A stretch of 64,000 nucleotides of DNA, from NCBI GenBank assembly GCA_017471245.1, contig JAFUVB010000040.1, forward strand, positions 1 through 64,000, in the 5' to 3' direction. This stretch comes from Prevotella sp. GTDB lineage: Bacteria; Bacteroidota; Bacteroidia; Bacteroidales; Bacteroidaceae. Each line of letters begins with the position of its first letter. Within the stretch, counting starts at the first letter, position 1. Of the stretch, positions 25,082-34,749 are shown piece by piece. The notes beneath the pieces were generated by a model. That model was not told the DNA's origin and ran no database searches. It saw nothing but the letters and a program-made list of their open reading frames with translations. Position numbers and translations under genes: made by a program.

Positions 25082-25594
25082 ATGAAAAAAATTGCAATGC
25101 TAATCGTGGCATTCACGATGACTATTGCCGCACAGGCTCAGTACACTTATCAGTATAAGCAATCACCGTTTCATGCAGATAAGTATTACATCGGGGCATC
25201 TCTCTCAGGATTAGACCTGAACTATAGCGGTCTGGATGAACTGAAGTTCGGCGCCCAGTGTGAAGCCGGCTATTTCGTGTTCGACAATTTTGCACTCTTG
25301 GGATTGGCTGGCTACAACAGCAACGGCAAGGCTCCCGACTCGTTCAACGTGGGTGCCGGCGCACGTTACTATATCGAGCAGAACGGCCTGTTCCTCGGAG
25401 CAAGAATCAACTATCTGCATGCGAACAAGAATTTCAACGACCTGCAGCCGGGCGTGGAGCTGGGTTATGCCTTCTTCCTGAGCCGCACGGTGACACTTGA
25501 ACCTGCCATCTACTACAACCAGAGTTTCAAGAACCATTCCGACTATTCAAATCTCGGACTGAAACTGGGATTGTCTATTTATCTGAACGATTAG
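25082..25594 (+). CDS. Small outer-membrane beta-barrel-type protein
   Basis: 170 residues with a signal peptide ending IAAQAQ. The mature part alternates aromatic and glycine strands (KYYIGASLSGLDLNY, FGAQCEAGYFVFDNFALLGLAGY, NVGAGARYYIEQNGLFLGARINY, ELGYAFFLSRTVTLEPAIYY) and ends LGLKLGLSIYLND, typical of an eight-strand barrel. Function is unknown. It is 20 bp after cstA and before a terminator, so it is likely cotranscribed with cstA. Confidence 0.8.
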   Translation: MKKIAMLIVAFTMTIAAQAQYTYQYKQSPFHADKYYIGASLSGLDLNYSGLDELKFGAQCEAGYFVFDNFALLGLAGYNSNGKAPDSFNVGAGARYYIEQNGLFLGARINYLHANKNFNDLQPGVELGYAFFLSRTVTLEPAIYYNQSFKNHSDYSNLGLKLGLSIYLND

Positions 25595-25606
25595 AATCAT
25601 TTACCC

Positions 25607-25651
25607 AAAACCGTTCTCCTGCCCGTATCATCGGGGTGGAGGGCGGTTTTT
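25607..25651 (+). terminator. Terminator after the cstA / barrel unit
   Basis: AAAACCGTTCTCC (25607-25619) pairs with GGAGGGCGGTTTT (25638-25650) using two G-U pairs, with a small inner CCCG/CGGG stem. The T tract runs to 25651. Confidence 0.8.
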
Positions 25652-25666
25652 CAATATTATCATATT

Positions 25667-26515
25667 ATGTTAAGTGTTGAGGAATTAGAGAACCGGCTGA
25701 TAGACCTGTCGTTTGCAGAGGATATCGGCGACGGCGACCATACCACCTTATGTTGCATTCCCGAAGATGCTATGGGCAAGAGCCGCTTGCTGATCAAGGA
25801 AGACGGAGTGCTGGCAGGCGTGGAAGTAGCTAAGAAAGTGTTTGCCCGTTTCGATCCTGAAATGCAGGTGGAAGTGCTGATCGGCGATGGCGCAGTGGTG
25901 AAGAAAGGCGATGTGGCTATGATTGTTACCGGGCGCGTGCGCTCTCTTCTCCAGACAGAGCGCCTGATGCTGAACATCATGCAGCGCATGAGCGGCATCG
26001 CAACGATGACTCATAAGTATGTGGAGCGCCTTGAAGGCACGAAGACTCGCGTGCTTGATACGCGAAAGACCACTCCCGGCATGCGCATGCTTGAGAAACA
26101 GGCGGTGAAGATAGGCGGTGGCGTGAATCATCGCATTGGCTTGTTCGACATGATATTGCTGAAAGATAACCACGTGGACTTCTCCGGCGGCATCGCCAAT
26201 GCCATCAACCGTTGCCATGCCTATCTGAAAGAGAAAGGGCTCGACCTGAAGATTGAGATCGAAGTGCGCAATTTCGATGAGTTGCAACAGGTGATGGAGT
26301 GTGGTGGAGTGAACCGTATCATGCTCGATAACTTCACTGTCGAGAACACCCGCAAAGCTGTTGAGATGATAGACGGTCGCTATGAGACTGAGTCGAGTGG
26401 GGGAATCACCTTCGAAACGCTGCGCGACTATGCTGAATGTGGTGTCGACTATATCTCCGTGGGCGCACTCACACATTCAGTGAAGGGTCTCGACATGAGT
26501 TTCAAGGCATGCTGA
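25667..26515 (+). CDS. nadC: Nicotinate-nucleotide pyrophosphorylase (quinolinate phosphoribosyltransferase)
   Basis: Converts quinolinate and PRPP to nicotinate mononucleotide in de novo NAD synthesis. DTRKTTPGMRMLEKQAVKIGG (residues about 138-158) holds the Arg/Lys substrate contacts, followed by GVNHRIGLFDMILLKDNH. C-terminal strands with EVRNFDEL, RIMLDNF and DYISVGALTHS complete the barrel. 282 residues is normal. nadA and nadB are not nearby. It begins after the preceding terminator, and the M23 gene follows after 7 bp. Confidence 0.96.
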   Translation: MLSVEELENRLIDLSFAEDIGDGDHTTLCCIPEDAMGKSRLLIKEDGVLAGVEVAKKVFARFDPEMQVEVLIGDGAVVKKGDVAMIVTGRVRSLLQTERLMLNIMQRMSGIATMTHKYVERLEGTKTRVLDTRKTTPGMRMLEKQAVKIGGGVNHRIGLFDMILLKDNHVDFSGGIANAINRCHAYLKEKGLDLKIEIEVRNFDELQQVMECGGVNRIMLDNFTVENTRKAVEMIDGRYETESSGGITFETLRDYAECGVDYISVGALTHSVKGLDMSFKAC

Positions 26516-26522
26516 ACGATTC

Positions 26523-27905
26523 ATGGGCATGTTCCTGAGCATATTATCATTGGCATTCAAGCTCCTGATCGTATCCCCCGTCAATTTTCCAATCACATTG
26601 GCGGGGAATTTCGGTGAGCCGCGGCCTCACCATTTCCATGGTGGTATCGACGTGCGCACCGAAATGTCTGAGGGAAAGCCTATTTTCTCCATCGACGATG
26701 GCTATGTATCGCGGGTCACGGTAGGGAAGTATGGCTTCGGCAATGCGGTCTATGTGCGCCATCCCAATGGCACAACGAGTGTTTATTGCCATCTCAAGCG
26801 TTTCGTTCCTCAGTTGAACGCACTCGTTGGCAAGTTGCAGGTTCGTCATCAGCAAGCTGAAAGCGAGTATGATGTGTGGCTGCGCCCATGGCAATTCCCG
26901 GTTTCCGAAGGTCAGCTCATAGCCGCCAGTGGTGATACGGGCAGCAGCGTGGCTCCGCATCTGCACCTTGAGATTCACGATACTAAGACGTGGGCGATGC
27001 TCGACCCGCTTGACTATCTCAAAGACTACCTTACCGACTCCACACCACCGCAGGCACATGCTTTCATGGCCTATCCGCAAGAAGGCGAAGGCGTGTTCAA
27101 CGGCTCTTCCAAAAAGCAGAACTTCGGTTTCAGCAGCAGCCATTTGGAGCGCGAGTTCACGGCATGGGGCAAGGTGGGGTTCGGCATTTGGGCAAACGAC
27201 TATATGGAGTCTACCTACCATCACTATGGCATTCGCCAGATGCAGTTGCTGGTCGACGATAGCCTTGTGTTCTATAGCAATGTTTCGAGCATACTGCCTG
27301 AGCACAACCTGATGGTGAATTCGTGGGGCGACTACGACCATTATCGCCGTAACCATGTCTGGTATATGAAGTCGTTTGTTGACCCGGGCAACAAGCTACC
27401 CATCCTGCAAGCCGACGAAAACCGCGGAATCGTGGATTTCAATGAGGAGCGCGACTATCATCTTACATATATTCTCACCGATGCTTTCGGCAACCAGTCG
27501 CACTATTCTTTCACGGTGAAAGGGCGCAGGCAGGCAATTCCACGAGGCAGGCAACGCTATGCGCCGTGGCTATTGAAATGGGGAATCGCAAATAGTTTCC
27601 AGCGACCGGGTGTGCAGTTGATGATCAGACAAGGACTATTGCCGAATGACGTGGAACTCATGCCGCATGTTTCCGTCGGAAAGAAGGGGCTTTCCGATGC
27701 CTGGAGCTTCCATGACGGCAGCTATCCACTATTAGGTTGGGCAGAACTATCGCTCCGCCTGAAAACCATACCTGCTGACACGACTGGCATTTGCATACTT
27801 GGAAATGATGGCCGTGAATATGATGCGAGCGTAAACGACGGGTGGGTAACAGGCAGAATCCGTGAACTCGGCAACACCTACGAAGTGGGTTTCCGAAAGA
27901 AATAG
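26523..27905 (+). CDS. M23-family (LytM-type) peptidoglycan endopeptidase
   Basis: 460-residue exported protein with an N-terminal hydrophobic segment (FLSILSLAFKLLIV). The M23 domain (about 20-175) keeps its zinc ligands: HGGIDVRTE (His and Asp of HxxxD) and APHLHLEIHD (HLH). The stretch between them, VYVRHPNGTTSVYCHL, matches LytM enzymes. The C-terminal ~280 residues form beta-rich domains (YHLTYILTDAFGNQSHYSFTVKG) of unknown role. It probably trims peptidoglycan cross-links in the periplasm, and the intact ligands argue for an active enzyme. The start may be the third codon. It is coupled to nadC by a 7-bp gap. Confidence 0.88.
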   Translation: MGMFLSILSLAFKLLIVSPVNFPITLAGNFGEPRPHHFHGGIDVRTEMSEGKPIFSIDDGYVSRVTVGKYGFGNAVYVRHPNGTTSVYCHLKRFVPQLNALVGKLQVRHQQAESEYDVWLRPWQFPVSEGQLIAASGDTGSSVAPHLHLEIHDTKTWAMLDPLDYLKDYLTDSTPPQAHAFMAYPQEGEGVFNGSSKKQNFGFSSSHLEREFTAWGKVGFGIWANDYMESTYHHYGIRQMQLLVDDSLVFYSNVSSILPEHNLMVNSWGDYDHYRRNHVWYMKSFVDPGNKLPILQADENRGIVDFNEERDYHLTYILTDAFGNQSHYSFTVKGRRQAIPRGRQRYAPWLLKWGIANSFQRPGVQLMIRQGLLPNDVELMPHVSVGKKGLSDAWSFHDGSYPLLGWAELSLRLKTIPADTTGICILGNDGREYDASVNDGWVTGRIRELGNTYEVGFRKK

Positions 27906-27932
27906 AACAGATCATATTAAAAACATCATAAC

Positions 27933-29600
27933 ATGAAAAAACATCTTTTGACTCTTTCATTGCTAAGCATAGGAATGTATGCTTCAGCATGTACTAACTT
28001 GATTGCCGGCAAGAACGCCACCACCGACGGAAGCGTGTTTTGCAGCTATAGTGCCGACAGCTATGGTATGTTCACCGGTCTTTGCCATTATCCCGCAGCT
28101 ACTCATGCGGCTGATGAAAAGCGCTGGATCATTGACTACGACACCGATGTGAACCATGGATGGATACCAGAGGCTCCGGTGACCTATAACGTTATCGGCA
28201 ACATCAACGAGTTTCAGGTTTCCATCGGCGAAACAACATTCGGTGGGCGCGAAGAAATGGTTGACACAACGGGTATCATCGACTATGGAAGTCTGATGTA
28301 TCTCGGACTCCAACGTGCCAAAACTGCCCGCGAGGCTATTCTTGTGATGACTTCGCTTGTGGAGAAATACGGCTACAATTCTGAGGGCGAGACCTTTACC
28401 ATCTGCGATCCCAATGAGGCGTGGATCATGGAAATGATGGGAACAGGCACTCCTGGTTCGAAATACTATACAGGAAAGGCTGGTCGTGTGGTATGGGTTG
28501 CCATGCGAATTCCCGACGATTGTATCTGCGCTCATGCCAACCAGAGCCGTATTCGCACGTTCAACCAGAAGGATAAGAAGAATGTGATGTTCTCAAAGGG
28601 CATGATTCAGTATGCGCGCGATATGGGTTGGTTCAGCGGCAAGGACTCCGAGTTCTCGTTTAACGATGCTTTTGCCTATCCAGATTTCTCCGGACGTCGT
28701 GCATGCGAGGCGCGCGTATGGAGTTTCTTTAATCATTTCTCTGATGATATGGAAAAATATGTGGCTTATGCATCAGGAATGGTGAAGGAAGCAGAGCCGA
28801 TGCCTTTGTGGATTGTGCCTAACAAGAAAGTGAGTCTTCAGGATATGGAGGCATGCATGCGTGATCATTATGAAGGAACACCATTCGACCTGAGCACCGA
28901 TATGGGGCAGGGACTTTGGGAAATGCCCTATCGCATTACTCCGCTGAGTTTCAAAGTGGGCGACAAGAAGTATTTCAACGAGCGTCCCATCTCCACTCAG
29001 CAGGCTGGTTTCTCCTATATTTGCCAGCTTCGCTCTTGGTTGCCTGATGCCATCGGCGGCATTATATGGTTTGGAAATGATGACGGCAACATGGTGGCCT
29101 ATACACCCATCTATTGCAGTTCCACACGTCAGCCGGAATGCTATAACACTCCTGGTGCCGACGATGTTACTTTCTCCGATAAGAATGCGTTCTGGGTGTG
29201 CAACTGGGTGAGCAATATGGTGTACCCGCGTTACTCTCAAATGTTCCCGTCGTTGAAGGAAGTGCGCGACTCTTTAGACAATTCTTATTTCGCCGCACAG
29301 AAGGGAATAGAGGAGAAAGCGCTCTCGCTCTATGAGAAAAACCCCGCTGAGGCTGTCTATTTCCTGAATAACTACGGCATTGAGAAGGCTCAGCAGATGC
29401 TTGAACGTTGGAAACAGTTGGGATGGTATCTCGTGGTGAAATACAACGACATGGTGGTGAAGCCAGAGAAAGACGGTAAGTTCGAGCGTACTCCTACTGG
29501 CTTGGGTGCAAGAGTGGTGCGCTCGGGTTATCCGGATAAGGTGGCAAAGCAACTGATTGAAACTACTGGTGAGCGCTTTGCCGTTCCTGATTGGAAATAA
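27933..29600 (+). CDS. C69-family dipeptidase (N-terminal nucleophile hydrolase)
   Basis: 555 residues. The signal peptide MKKHLLTLSLLSIGMYASA is removed to expose Cys20 in CTNLIAGKNATTDGS, the expected N-terminal nucleophile of the PepD/C69 group. NEAWIMEMMGTG, VAMRIPDDCICAHANQSRI and WGNDD-like WFGNDDGNM segments match the family. It is likely exported and hydrolyses di- or small peptides. It follows the M23 gene by 27 bp and converges on hisC, with 27 bp between stops and only a 5-bp hairpin there. Confidence 0.92.
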   Translation: MKKHLLTLSLLSIGMYASACTNLIAGKNATTDGSVFCSYSADSYGMFTGLCHYPAATHAADEKRWIIDYDTDVNHGWIPEAPVTYNVIGNINEFQVSIGETTFGGREEMVDTTGIIDYGSLMYLGLQRAKTAREAILVMTSLVEKYGYNSEGETFTICDPNEAWIMEMMGTGTPGSKYYTGKAGRVVWVAMRIPDDCICAHANQSRIRTFNQKDKKNVMFSKGMIQYARDMGWFSGKDSEFSFNDAFAYPDFSGRRACEARVWSFFNHFSDDMEKYVAYASGMVKEAEPMPLWIVPNKKVSLQDMEACMRDHYEGTPFDLSTDMGQGLWEMPYRITPLSFKVGDKKYFNERPISTQQAGFSYICQLRSWLPDAIGGIIWFGNDDGNMVAYTPIYCSSTRQPECYNTPGADDVTFSDKNAFWVCNWVSNMVYPRYSQMFPSLKEVRDSLDNSYFAAQKGIEEKALSLYEKNPAEAVYFLNNYGIEKAQQMLERWKQLGWYLVVKYNDMVVKPEKDGKFERTPTGLGARVVRSGYPDKVAKQLIETTGERFAVPDWK

Positions 29601-29627
29601 CCTTACGAATCGCCATCTGAAATGGCA

Positions 29628-30662
29628 CTAATATTGTCGGAGGGCAGCGAGTATTTCGTTGTTCTCCGATTTGTTTCCGATGGTGATACGGAGGCAGTTG
29701 TCACAGAGTTTGATGCGTGAGCGGTTTCTCACGATGATACCTTTGCCCACGAGATAGTCGTAGATTTTCTGGGCGTTGTTCACTTTCACGAGCACGAAGT
29801 TGGCATCGGTAGGATAGATTCTCTCTGTTATGGGCAGCAGCTTGAAGTTCTGAATCATCCGTGCGCGCTCTTGCAGCAGCATTTTCACCCATTTGTCCAC
29901 CTCGAATGGGTCTTTGAGTGCTTCCATCGCCTGTTGCTGTGTGAGCAGGTTCACGTTGTAGGGGTATTTCACCTTATTAAATATACTGATGATGTCGGGT
30001 TGGGCAAACGCCATACCGAGTCTGATGGCTGCGCATCCCCATGCTTTGCTGAGGGTGTTAAGCACGATGAGGTTAGGATAACGGTTGAGTTCGAGCCTCA
30101 TAGGCTTTTCTGATGAGAAGTCGCTATAGGCTTCGTCAACGATTACCAAGCCCTCGAATTGGTCGATCACCTTAAGCATTTCCTCCCGGTTGATGCTGTT
30201 TCCCGTAGGGTTGTTGGGCGAACAGATCCAGATGAGCTTAGTGTTCTGGTCGCATGCGGCAAGCATTTTGTCGGCAGACATCTGGAAATGCTCGTCGAGC
30301 ATGACGGGGCGGTATTCCACATCGTTGATGTCGGCGCATACTTTATACATTCCGTATGTGGGTTCTATGGCTACCACGTTGTCGATACCTGGTCGTGTGA
30401 AGCAGCGGTAAGGCAGGTCGATGGCCTCGTCGCTGCCATTTCCGAGGAAGATACATTCAGGTCTTATGCCCTTTATCTGAGCCACCTTCTTCTTCAATTC
30501 CGTCTGCAAGGGGTCGGGATATCGGTTGAAAGGCTGGTTATATGGGTTCTCGTTGGCATCGAGGAACACATGTGCCACGTGTCCGCTATATTCGTTTCTC
30601 GCACTGCTATAGGGTGCGAGGTTCCATATATTCTTTCTTGTCAGTTCTTCTAAGCTCTTCAT
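29628..30662 (-). CDS. hisC: Histidinol-phosphate aminotransferase
   Basis: PLP aminotransferase making histidinol phosphate. [27 protein letters not shown] and the PLP-lysine motif [15 protein letters not shown] are present, and [18 protein letters not shown] closes the C-terminal domain. 344 residues is typical. It is the last gene of hisG-hisD-hisC; the gene for the next reaction partner, hisB, which often follows hisC in this phylum, is replaced here by a convergent dipeptidase gene. Confidence 0.96.
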   Translation of the reverse strand: MKSLEELTRKNIWNLAPYSSARNEYSGHVAHVFLDANENPYNQPFNRYPDPLQTELKKKVAQIKGIRPECIFLGNGSDEAIDLPYRCFTRPGIDNVVAIEPTYGMYKVCADINDVEYRPVMLDEHFQMSADKMLAACDQNTKLIWICSPNNPTGNSINREEMLKVIDQFEGLVIVDEAYSDFSSEKPMRLELNRYPNLIVLNTLSKAWGCAAIRLGMAFAQPDIISIFNKVKYPYNVNLLTQQQAMEALKDPFEVDKWVKMLLQERARMIQNFKLLPITERIYPTDANFVLVKVNNAQKIYDYLVGKGIIVRNRSRIKLCDNCLRITIGNKSENNEILAALRQY

Positions 30663-30672
30663 GATGTGTGGT

Positions 30673-31971
30673 CTATAATGATGATTCTTTGTTAATGTCG
30701 TTGATTCTGAGGGTCATCGCGTTCTTGTGGGCGATCAATTGCTCATTCTCAGCCATCACCTCAACAGTCCTGCCTATGCTCCTGATTCCCTCTTCGCTGA
30801 GATGTTGGAATGTGATTATGCGGTGATAGCTATCGAGATTCACACCGCTATAGGCTGTGGCGTATCCGTGCGTAGGCAGTGTGTGGTTGGTGCCGCTTGC
30901 ATAGTCGCCAGCGCTTTCGCACGCATATTTACCTAAGAACACGCTTCCGGCATTGACCACCCTCTGCGCCATTTCCTCATAGTCGCTGGTAGCGATAATC
31001 AGGTGTTCGGGCGCATAGGCGTTGCTCAGTTCTATAGCTTCTTGCTTGTCGGCCACCAAAACCATCTTTGAGTTCTCAAGCGTCTTGGCTGCCATTTCCT
31101 TTCGGGGCAGGAGTTGGAGCTGACGGTCGATTTCTCCTTTCACTGCTTCTATCATCTGCTCTGAGGTTGAGATGAGAAACACCTGCGAGTCGATACCATG
31201 CTCGGCTTGCGAGAGCAGGTCGGCTGCCACGAAATCGGCTCTGCTCGTCTCGTCAGCTATCACGCACACCTCAGAAGGTCCTGCAGGCATGTCGATAGCT
31301 ACGTCGTGAAGCGACACCTGTTGCTTAGCCGCCATTACATATTGGTTTCCGGGTCCGAATATCTTGTAAACCTTGGGTATGCTTTCCGTGCCGTATGCCA
31401 TGGCTCCTATTGCCTGCACGCCTCCGGCTTTGTATATCTTGCTCACTCCGGCAATGTGCGCGGCAGCCAGAATGGCAGGGTTCACCTTTCCTTCGCGGTT
31501 GGGTGGGGTGCATAAAACTATTTCCCCGCAACCGGCAATCTTGGCAGGTGTGGCGAGCATGAGCACGGTGGAGAATAGGGGAGCGGTACCTCCTGGGATA
31601 TAGAGTCCCACTTTCTCAATGGGTACGCTTCTTTGCCAGCACGTTACTCCCGCACAAGTTTCCACGCGAATGCCCTCGTATCGCTGCGCCTCATGGAAGG
31701 TCTTGATGTTGTGATGGGCAAGTTTCAGCGCGCTTATCAGCTCGTTGCTCACGTTCATCATGGCATCTTCGATTTCCTCATCGCTCACTGCCAGCGTGCT
31801 GAGTGTCACATGGTCGAACAGCTCCTCGTATTTCTTCACCGCGTTATCGCCGTTTTCCTTGATGTCGGTGAGCACATTCGCCACGGTGGCGTTCAATTGT
31901 GAAACGTCTAATTGTGGGCGTTCCACGAGTTCCTTCCATGTCTCCCTTGCGGGGTATCGGTATATTTTCAT
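30673..31971 (-). CDS. hisD: Histidinol dehydrogenase
   Basis: Zinc enzyme performing the last two oxidations to histidine. [39 protein letters not shown] and the [11 protein letters not shown] segment are diagnostic; [13 protein letters not shown] and EHLIIATS carry zinc/catalytic His residues. 432 residues equals the family length. It is separated from hisC by 10 bp and from hisG by 53 bp. Confidence 0.97.
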   Translation of the reverse strand: MKIYRYPARETWKELVERPQLDVSQLNATVANVLTDIKENGDNAVKKYEELFDHVTLSTLAVSDEEIEDAMMNVSNELISALKLAHHNIKTFHEAQRYEGIRVETCAGVTCWQRSVPIEKVGLYIPGGTAPLFSTVLMLATPAKIAGCGEIVLCTPPNREGKVNPAILAAAHIAGVSKIYKAGGVQAIGAMAYGTESIPKVYKIFGPGNQYVMAAKQQVSLHDVAIDMPAGPSEVCVIADETSRADFVAADLLSQAEHGIDSQVFLISTSEQMIEAVKGEIDRQLQLLPRKEMAAKTLENSKMVLVADKQEAIELSNAYAPEHLIIATSDYEEMAQRVVNAGSVFLGKYACESAGDYASGTNHTLPTHGYATAYSGVNLDSYHRIITFQHLSEEGIRSIGRTVEVMAENEQLIAHKNAMTLRINDINKESSL

Positions 31972-32024
31972 AATTCGATGGTATTCAAAACTTTATGATT
32001 TCGGGCTTTCTGTCCAAGGATATC

Positions 32025-32876
32025 CTATAGAATCATCTTTTCGATAGGAGTCACAAGGATTCCTTGTGCGCCCAGTTCTTTCAGCTTGCCGATGATTTCC
32101 CAGAACCGTTTCTGGTCGAGAACGGTGTGAACTGAGCACCAATCGTCGTCGGCAAGAGGGATGATGGTGGGACTTTTCAGTCCTGGCAGCACTTCAATAA
32201 TATCCTGGAGCTTTGCCTTCGGTGCATTCATGCGCACGTATTTTTTATCCTCTGCCTGTCTCACAGCTTCGAATCTGAAGAGCATCTGCTGTAGAATCTC
32301 GCGCTTTTCCTGGCTCATTTGGCGGTTTCCTATGAGCAGCGCCTCACTCTTCATCACCACTTCCACCTCGCGCAAGTTGTTGCTTATCAGTGTGCTTCCG
32401 CTACTCACGATGTCGAGAATGCCATCAGCCAGTCCGATTCCAGGGCTGATTTCCACGCTTCCAGTTATCACGTGGATGTCGGCCACGATACCTTTCTCCT
32501 CAAGAAACTTGCGGAGGATGAAGGGGTAGGAGGTAGCTATCTTCTTGCCGTTGAACCACTCTATACCGGGATAGTCAACGCTTTTCGGGATGGCGAGCGA
32601 CAGTCGGCACTTGCTGAATCCCAAACGCTGCACCACGTCGGCATCCTCGTGCCGCTCCACATACTCGTTTTCGCCCACCACGCCGATGTCTGCCACGCCA
32701 CCCGCAACACTCTGCGGGATATCGTCGTCGCGCAGGTAGAGCACCTCTAACGGGAAGTTTGACGATTGCACCAGCAGTGTTCGCTTGCTGGCACTTACTT
32801 TAATATCAGCCTCGGCGAGAAGATTCATCGTATCTTCGAAGAGTCGCCCTTTCGATTGAACAGCTATCCTAAGCAT
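32025..32876 (-). CDS. hisG: ATP phosphoribosyltransferase, long form
   Basis: First, committed step of histidine synthesis (ATP plus PRPP). LRIAVQSKGRLFEDTMNLL is the N-terminal signature and ADGILDIVSSGSTLISNNL the PRPP region. The 283 residues include the C-terminal regulatory ACT-like domain (DWCSVHTVLDQKRFWEIIG onward), so it should be directly feedback-inhibited by histidine and should not need HisZ. Confidence 0.96.
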   Translation of the reverse strand: MLRIAVQSKGRLFEDTMNLLAEADIKVSASKRTLLVQSSNFPLEVLYLRDDDIPQSVAGGVADIGVVGENEYVERHEDADVVQRLGFSKCRLSLAIPKSVDYPGIEWFNGKKIATSYPFILRKFLEEKGIVADIHVITGSVEISPGIGLADGILDIVSSGSTLISNNLREVEVVMKSEALLIGNRQMSQEKREILQQMLFRFEAVRQAEDKKYVRMNAPKAKLQDIIEVLPGLKSPTIIPLADDDWCSVHTVLDQKRFWEIIGKLKELGAQGILVTPIEKMIL

Positions 32877-32945
32877 AATTGATGTCGATGTTGTTGATTA
32901 CTATCTTTTTACCCTTTCCGTGAAAGGTATTAACATAACGCGCGG

Positions 32946-33036
32946 CAAAGGTACGAAAAAACGAGTGAAATGCAAAAGGAAAACATGTTTTTCTTTTCTT
33001 TTGCGAGAGACGGTAACTTCGGCGAAGCCAAAGGTA
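32946..33036 (-). promoter_or_regulatory. Promoter of hisGDC with an upstream near-duplicate
   Basis: Proximal promoter: TACCTTTG (complement of 32946-32953) with TTTG (complement of 32973-32976), 19-bp spacer. A near-duplicate of the region (AAAGGTACGAAAAAA, then GTGA and AAAAGGAAAA in both) recurs 83 bp further upstream, giving a second TACCTTTG (complement of 33029-33036) without a clear -33 box. The 259-bp gap to the divergent mltF-like gene holds no other gene. Confidence 0.6.
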
Positions 33037-33120
33037 CGAAAAAAATGTGAGAAAAGGAAAATTATTTGCAATCGACTGAAGATTTTATTCAAAAAATGAT
33101 TCTTTCTTGATTTAATATCG

Positions 33121-33128
33121 TAACTTTG
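33121..33128 (+). promoter_or_regulatory. -7 box of the mltF-like gene, 8 bp from its start codon
   Basis: TAACTTTG lies immediately before the coding frame; no clear TTTG is found 19-21 bp upstream. If it is used, transcription would begin within a few bases of the TTG start at 33136, giving an almost leaderless mRNA. Confidence 0.45.
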
Positions 33129-33135
33129 CCCCACT

Positions 33136-34338
33136 TTGAAACGCATAGGACTCTACATATTTGTGGCGCTGTTCGTGCTCCTAACGGCATGCAAGCAGCG
33201 GCAAGAGGAGCGCCGGGTGGTAACTCCATGGGGCGAGGTGCAGACTGACAGCATCCCTTCCACCGACGACTTTACCCTTTCCGACATCGTGTCGAATGGG
33301 GAACTCATCATGGTGACGCTGTCGGGACCGGAAACCTACTACGACTACCACGGGCGCGGCATGGGCGCTCAGTTCCTGCTCTGTGAGAAATTCGCCCAGA
33401 GCATTGGCGTTTCATTGCGCGTAGAACTGTGCAAAGACACGATGGAGATGATCAGGAAGGTGCGCGAAGGGCAGGCCGACATCATCGCCTATATGCTCCC
33501 CGACAGCATCTCGCCAGCCGACAGCCTGCGATTCTGCGGTACCACACAGAACAACGGTACGCAGTGGGCTGTGTCGCTATCAAACAAAGACCTTGCCGAT
33601 GCGCTCGACAAATGGTATAAGCCAAACATGCTCGCCGATATCAAGGCCGAGGAACAAAGGCTGCTCACCACCGCCACCGTGAAACGGCATGTATACTCGC
33701 CGTTCCTCAACCGCAGCACGGGCGTTATCTCCAAATACGACGACCTGTTCCGCAAATATGCGCCGCTGGCACGATGGGATTGGCGACTCATGGCAGCACA
33801 ATGCTACCAAGAGAGTTGCTTCGATCCCAATGCCCGCTCATGGGCTGGTGCAAGGGGACTCATGCAGATCATGCCCGCAACGGCTGCCCATTTGGGACTC
33901 CCCATGGAGGACATCAACAAGCCTGCACCCAACATTCAGGCGGCAGCGCGCTATCTGCAGGAGCTCAGCAACGCATTCCGCGACATTCCAAACGTCAGCG
34001 AGCGGCAGAACTTCGTGCTCGCGGCATACAATGGAGGCTCGTTCCACGTGCGCGACGCAATGGCGCTCACCCGGAAAAACGGCGGAAACCCGCAGCGATG
34101 GGGCGATGTGGCGCGCAACATGCTGCTGCTCAAAGAGCCGAAAGGATATCAAGACCCTGTGGTGAAGCACGGTTACATGAGAGCCAACGAGACGGTTGAC
34201 TACGTCGACAAGATACGTGTGCGCTATGCGCAATACCGTGGCGTTCCCATGGGCAAGCTTCCCTCAGCATCGGGAGGTAAGAACTACTCGCCCGTGGAGC
34301 CGCGAAAGGCAAAGCGCAAAAACAAATATCATGTGTAA
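33136..34338 (+). CDS. mltF: MltF-like membrane-bound lytic transglycosylase (lipoprotein)
   Basis: 400 residues. The lipobox LLTAC (Cys19) follows a short hydrophobic stretch. A periplasmic solute-binding (SBP_bac_3-like) domain spans about 50-170 (ETYYDYHGRGMGAQFLLCEKFA...VREGQADIIAYML). The C-terminal lysozyme-like SLT domain (about 205-340) has catalytic Glu226 in QESCFDPNARSWAGA, then GLMQIMPATA and FVLAAYNGG. It cleaves glycan strands to anhydro-muropeptides in the periplasm or at the outer membrane. The only start that keeps the signal sequence is the TTG at 33136. Confidence 0.9.
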   Translation: MKRIGLYIFVALFVLLTACKQRQEERRVVTPWGEVQTDSIPSTDDFTLSDIVSNGELIMVTLSGPETYYDYHGRGMGAQFLLCEKFAQSIGVSLRVELCKDTMEMIRKVREGQADIIAYMLPDSISPADSLRFCGTTQNNGTQWAVSLSNKDLADALDKWYKPNMLADIKAEEQRLLTTATVKRHVYSPFLNRSTGVISKYDDLFRKYAPLARWDWRLMAAQCYQESCFDPNARSWAGARGLMQIMPATAAHLGLPMEDINKPAPNIQAAARYLQELSNAFRDIPNVSERQNFVLAAYNGGSFHVRDAMALTRKNGGNPQRWGDVARNMLLLKEPKGYQDPVVKHGYMRANETVDYVDKIRVRYAQYRGVPMGKLPSASGGKNYSPVEPRKAKRKNKYHV

Positions 34339-34356
34339 TTTCATGTTTTTCGCCTT

Positions 34357-34719
34357 AATGTCACTTTTTGCTCTAACATCCTGATATTATGTTTGTTAAG
34401 TGAGGTGACATTAAATCGTTCAATGTCACCTATAGTAATTCAGGGTAAAACAAGTTGTTTTACTTTCCATAAATGCGTTTTTTTCAGTAGTAGAGATACT
34501 CTCCGCGATGGTAAAACAAATTGTTTTACTTTCAGCGAACTATATCCCTGTGATTCATGAAGCCGTGTTTGGCTCATCCGAAAATGCGATGGAGCGCTTT
34601 TCTTATGGTGGTTCATCCGAGTTAGGGCTTGATATCATCAAAAAGTGACATTGAAAAATTCAATGTCACCCTTGTTAACCCCGCGATATACAACAATTTA
34701 CACAGAAAAGTGACATTGA
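34357..34719. repeat. Nested symmetric block of two palindrome families
   Basis: This fills most of the 470-bp gap between the mltF-like gene and deoD. In order: AATGTCAC half-site (34357-34364); inverted repeat AGGTGACATT/AATGTCACCT (34403-34431); palindrome GTAAAACAA-G-TTGTTTTAC (34445-34463); the same with A in the centre (34511-34529); inverted repeat GTGACATTGAA/TTCAATGTCAC (34645-34669); AGTGACATTGA half-site (34709-34719). The two outer half-sites are themselves inverted (AATGTCACTTTT ... AAAAGTGACATT). No gene is seen in the block. Confidence 0.8.
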
Positions 34720-34749
34720 TCCAGTTTTTCAAGGTTTATCATGAAAACT

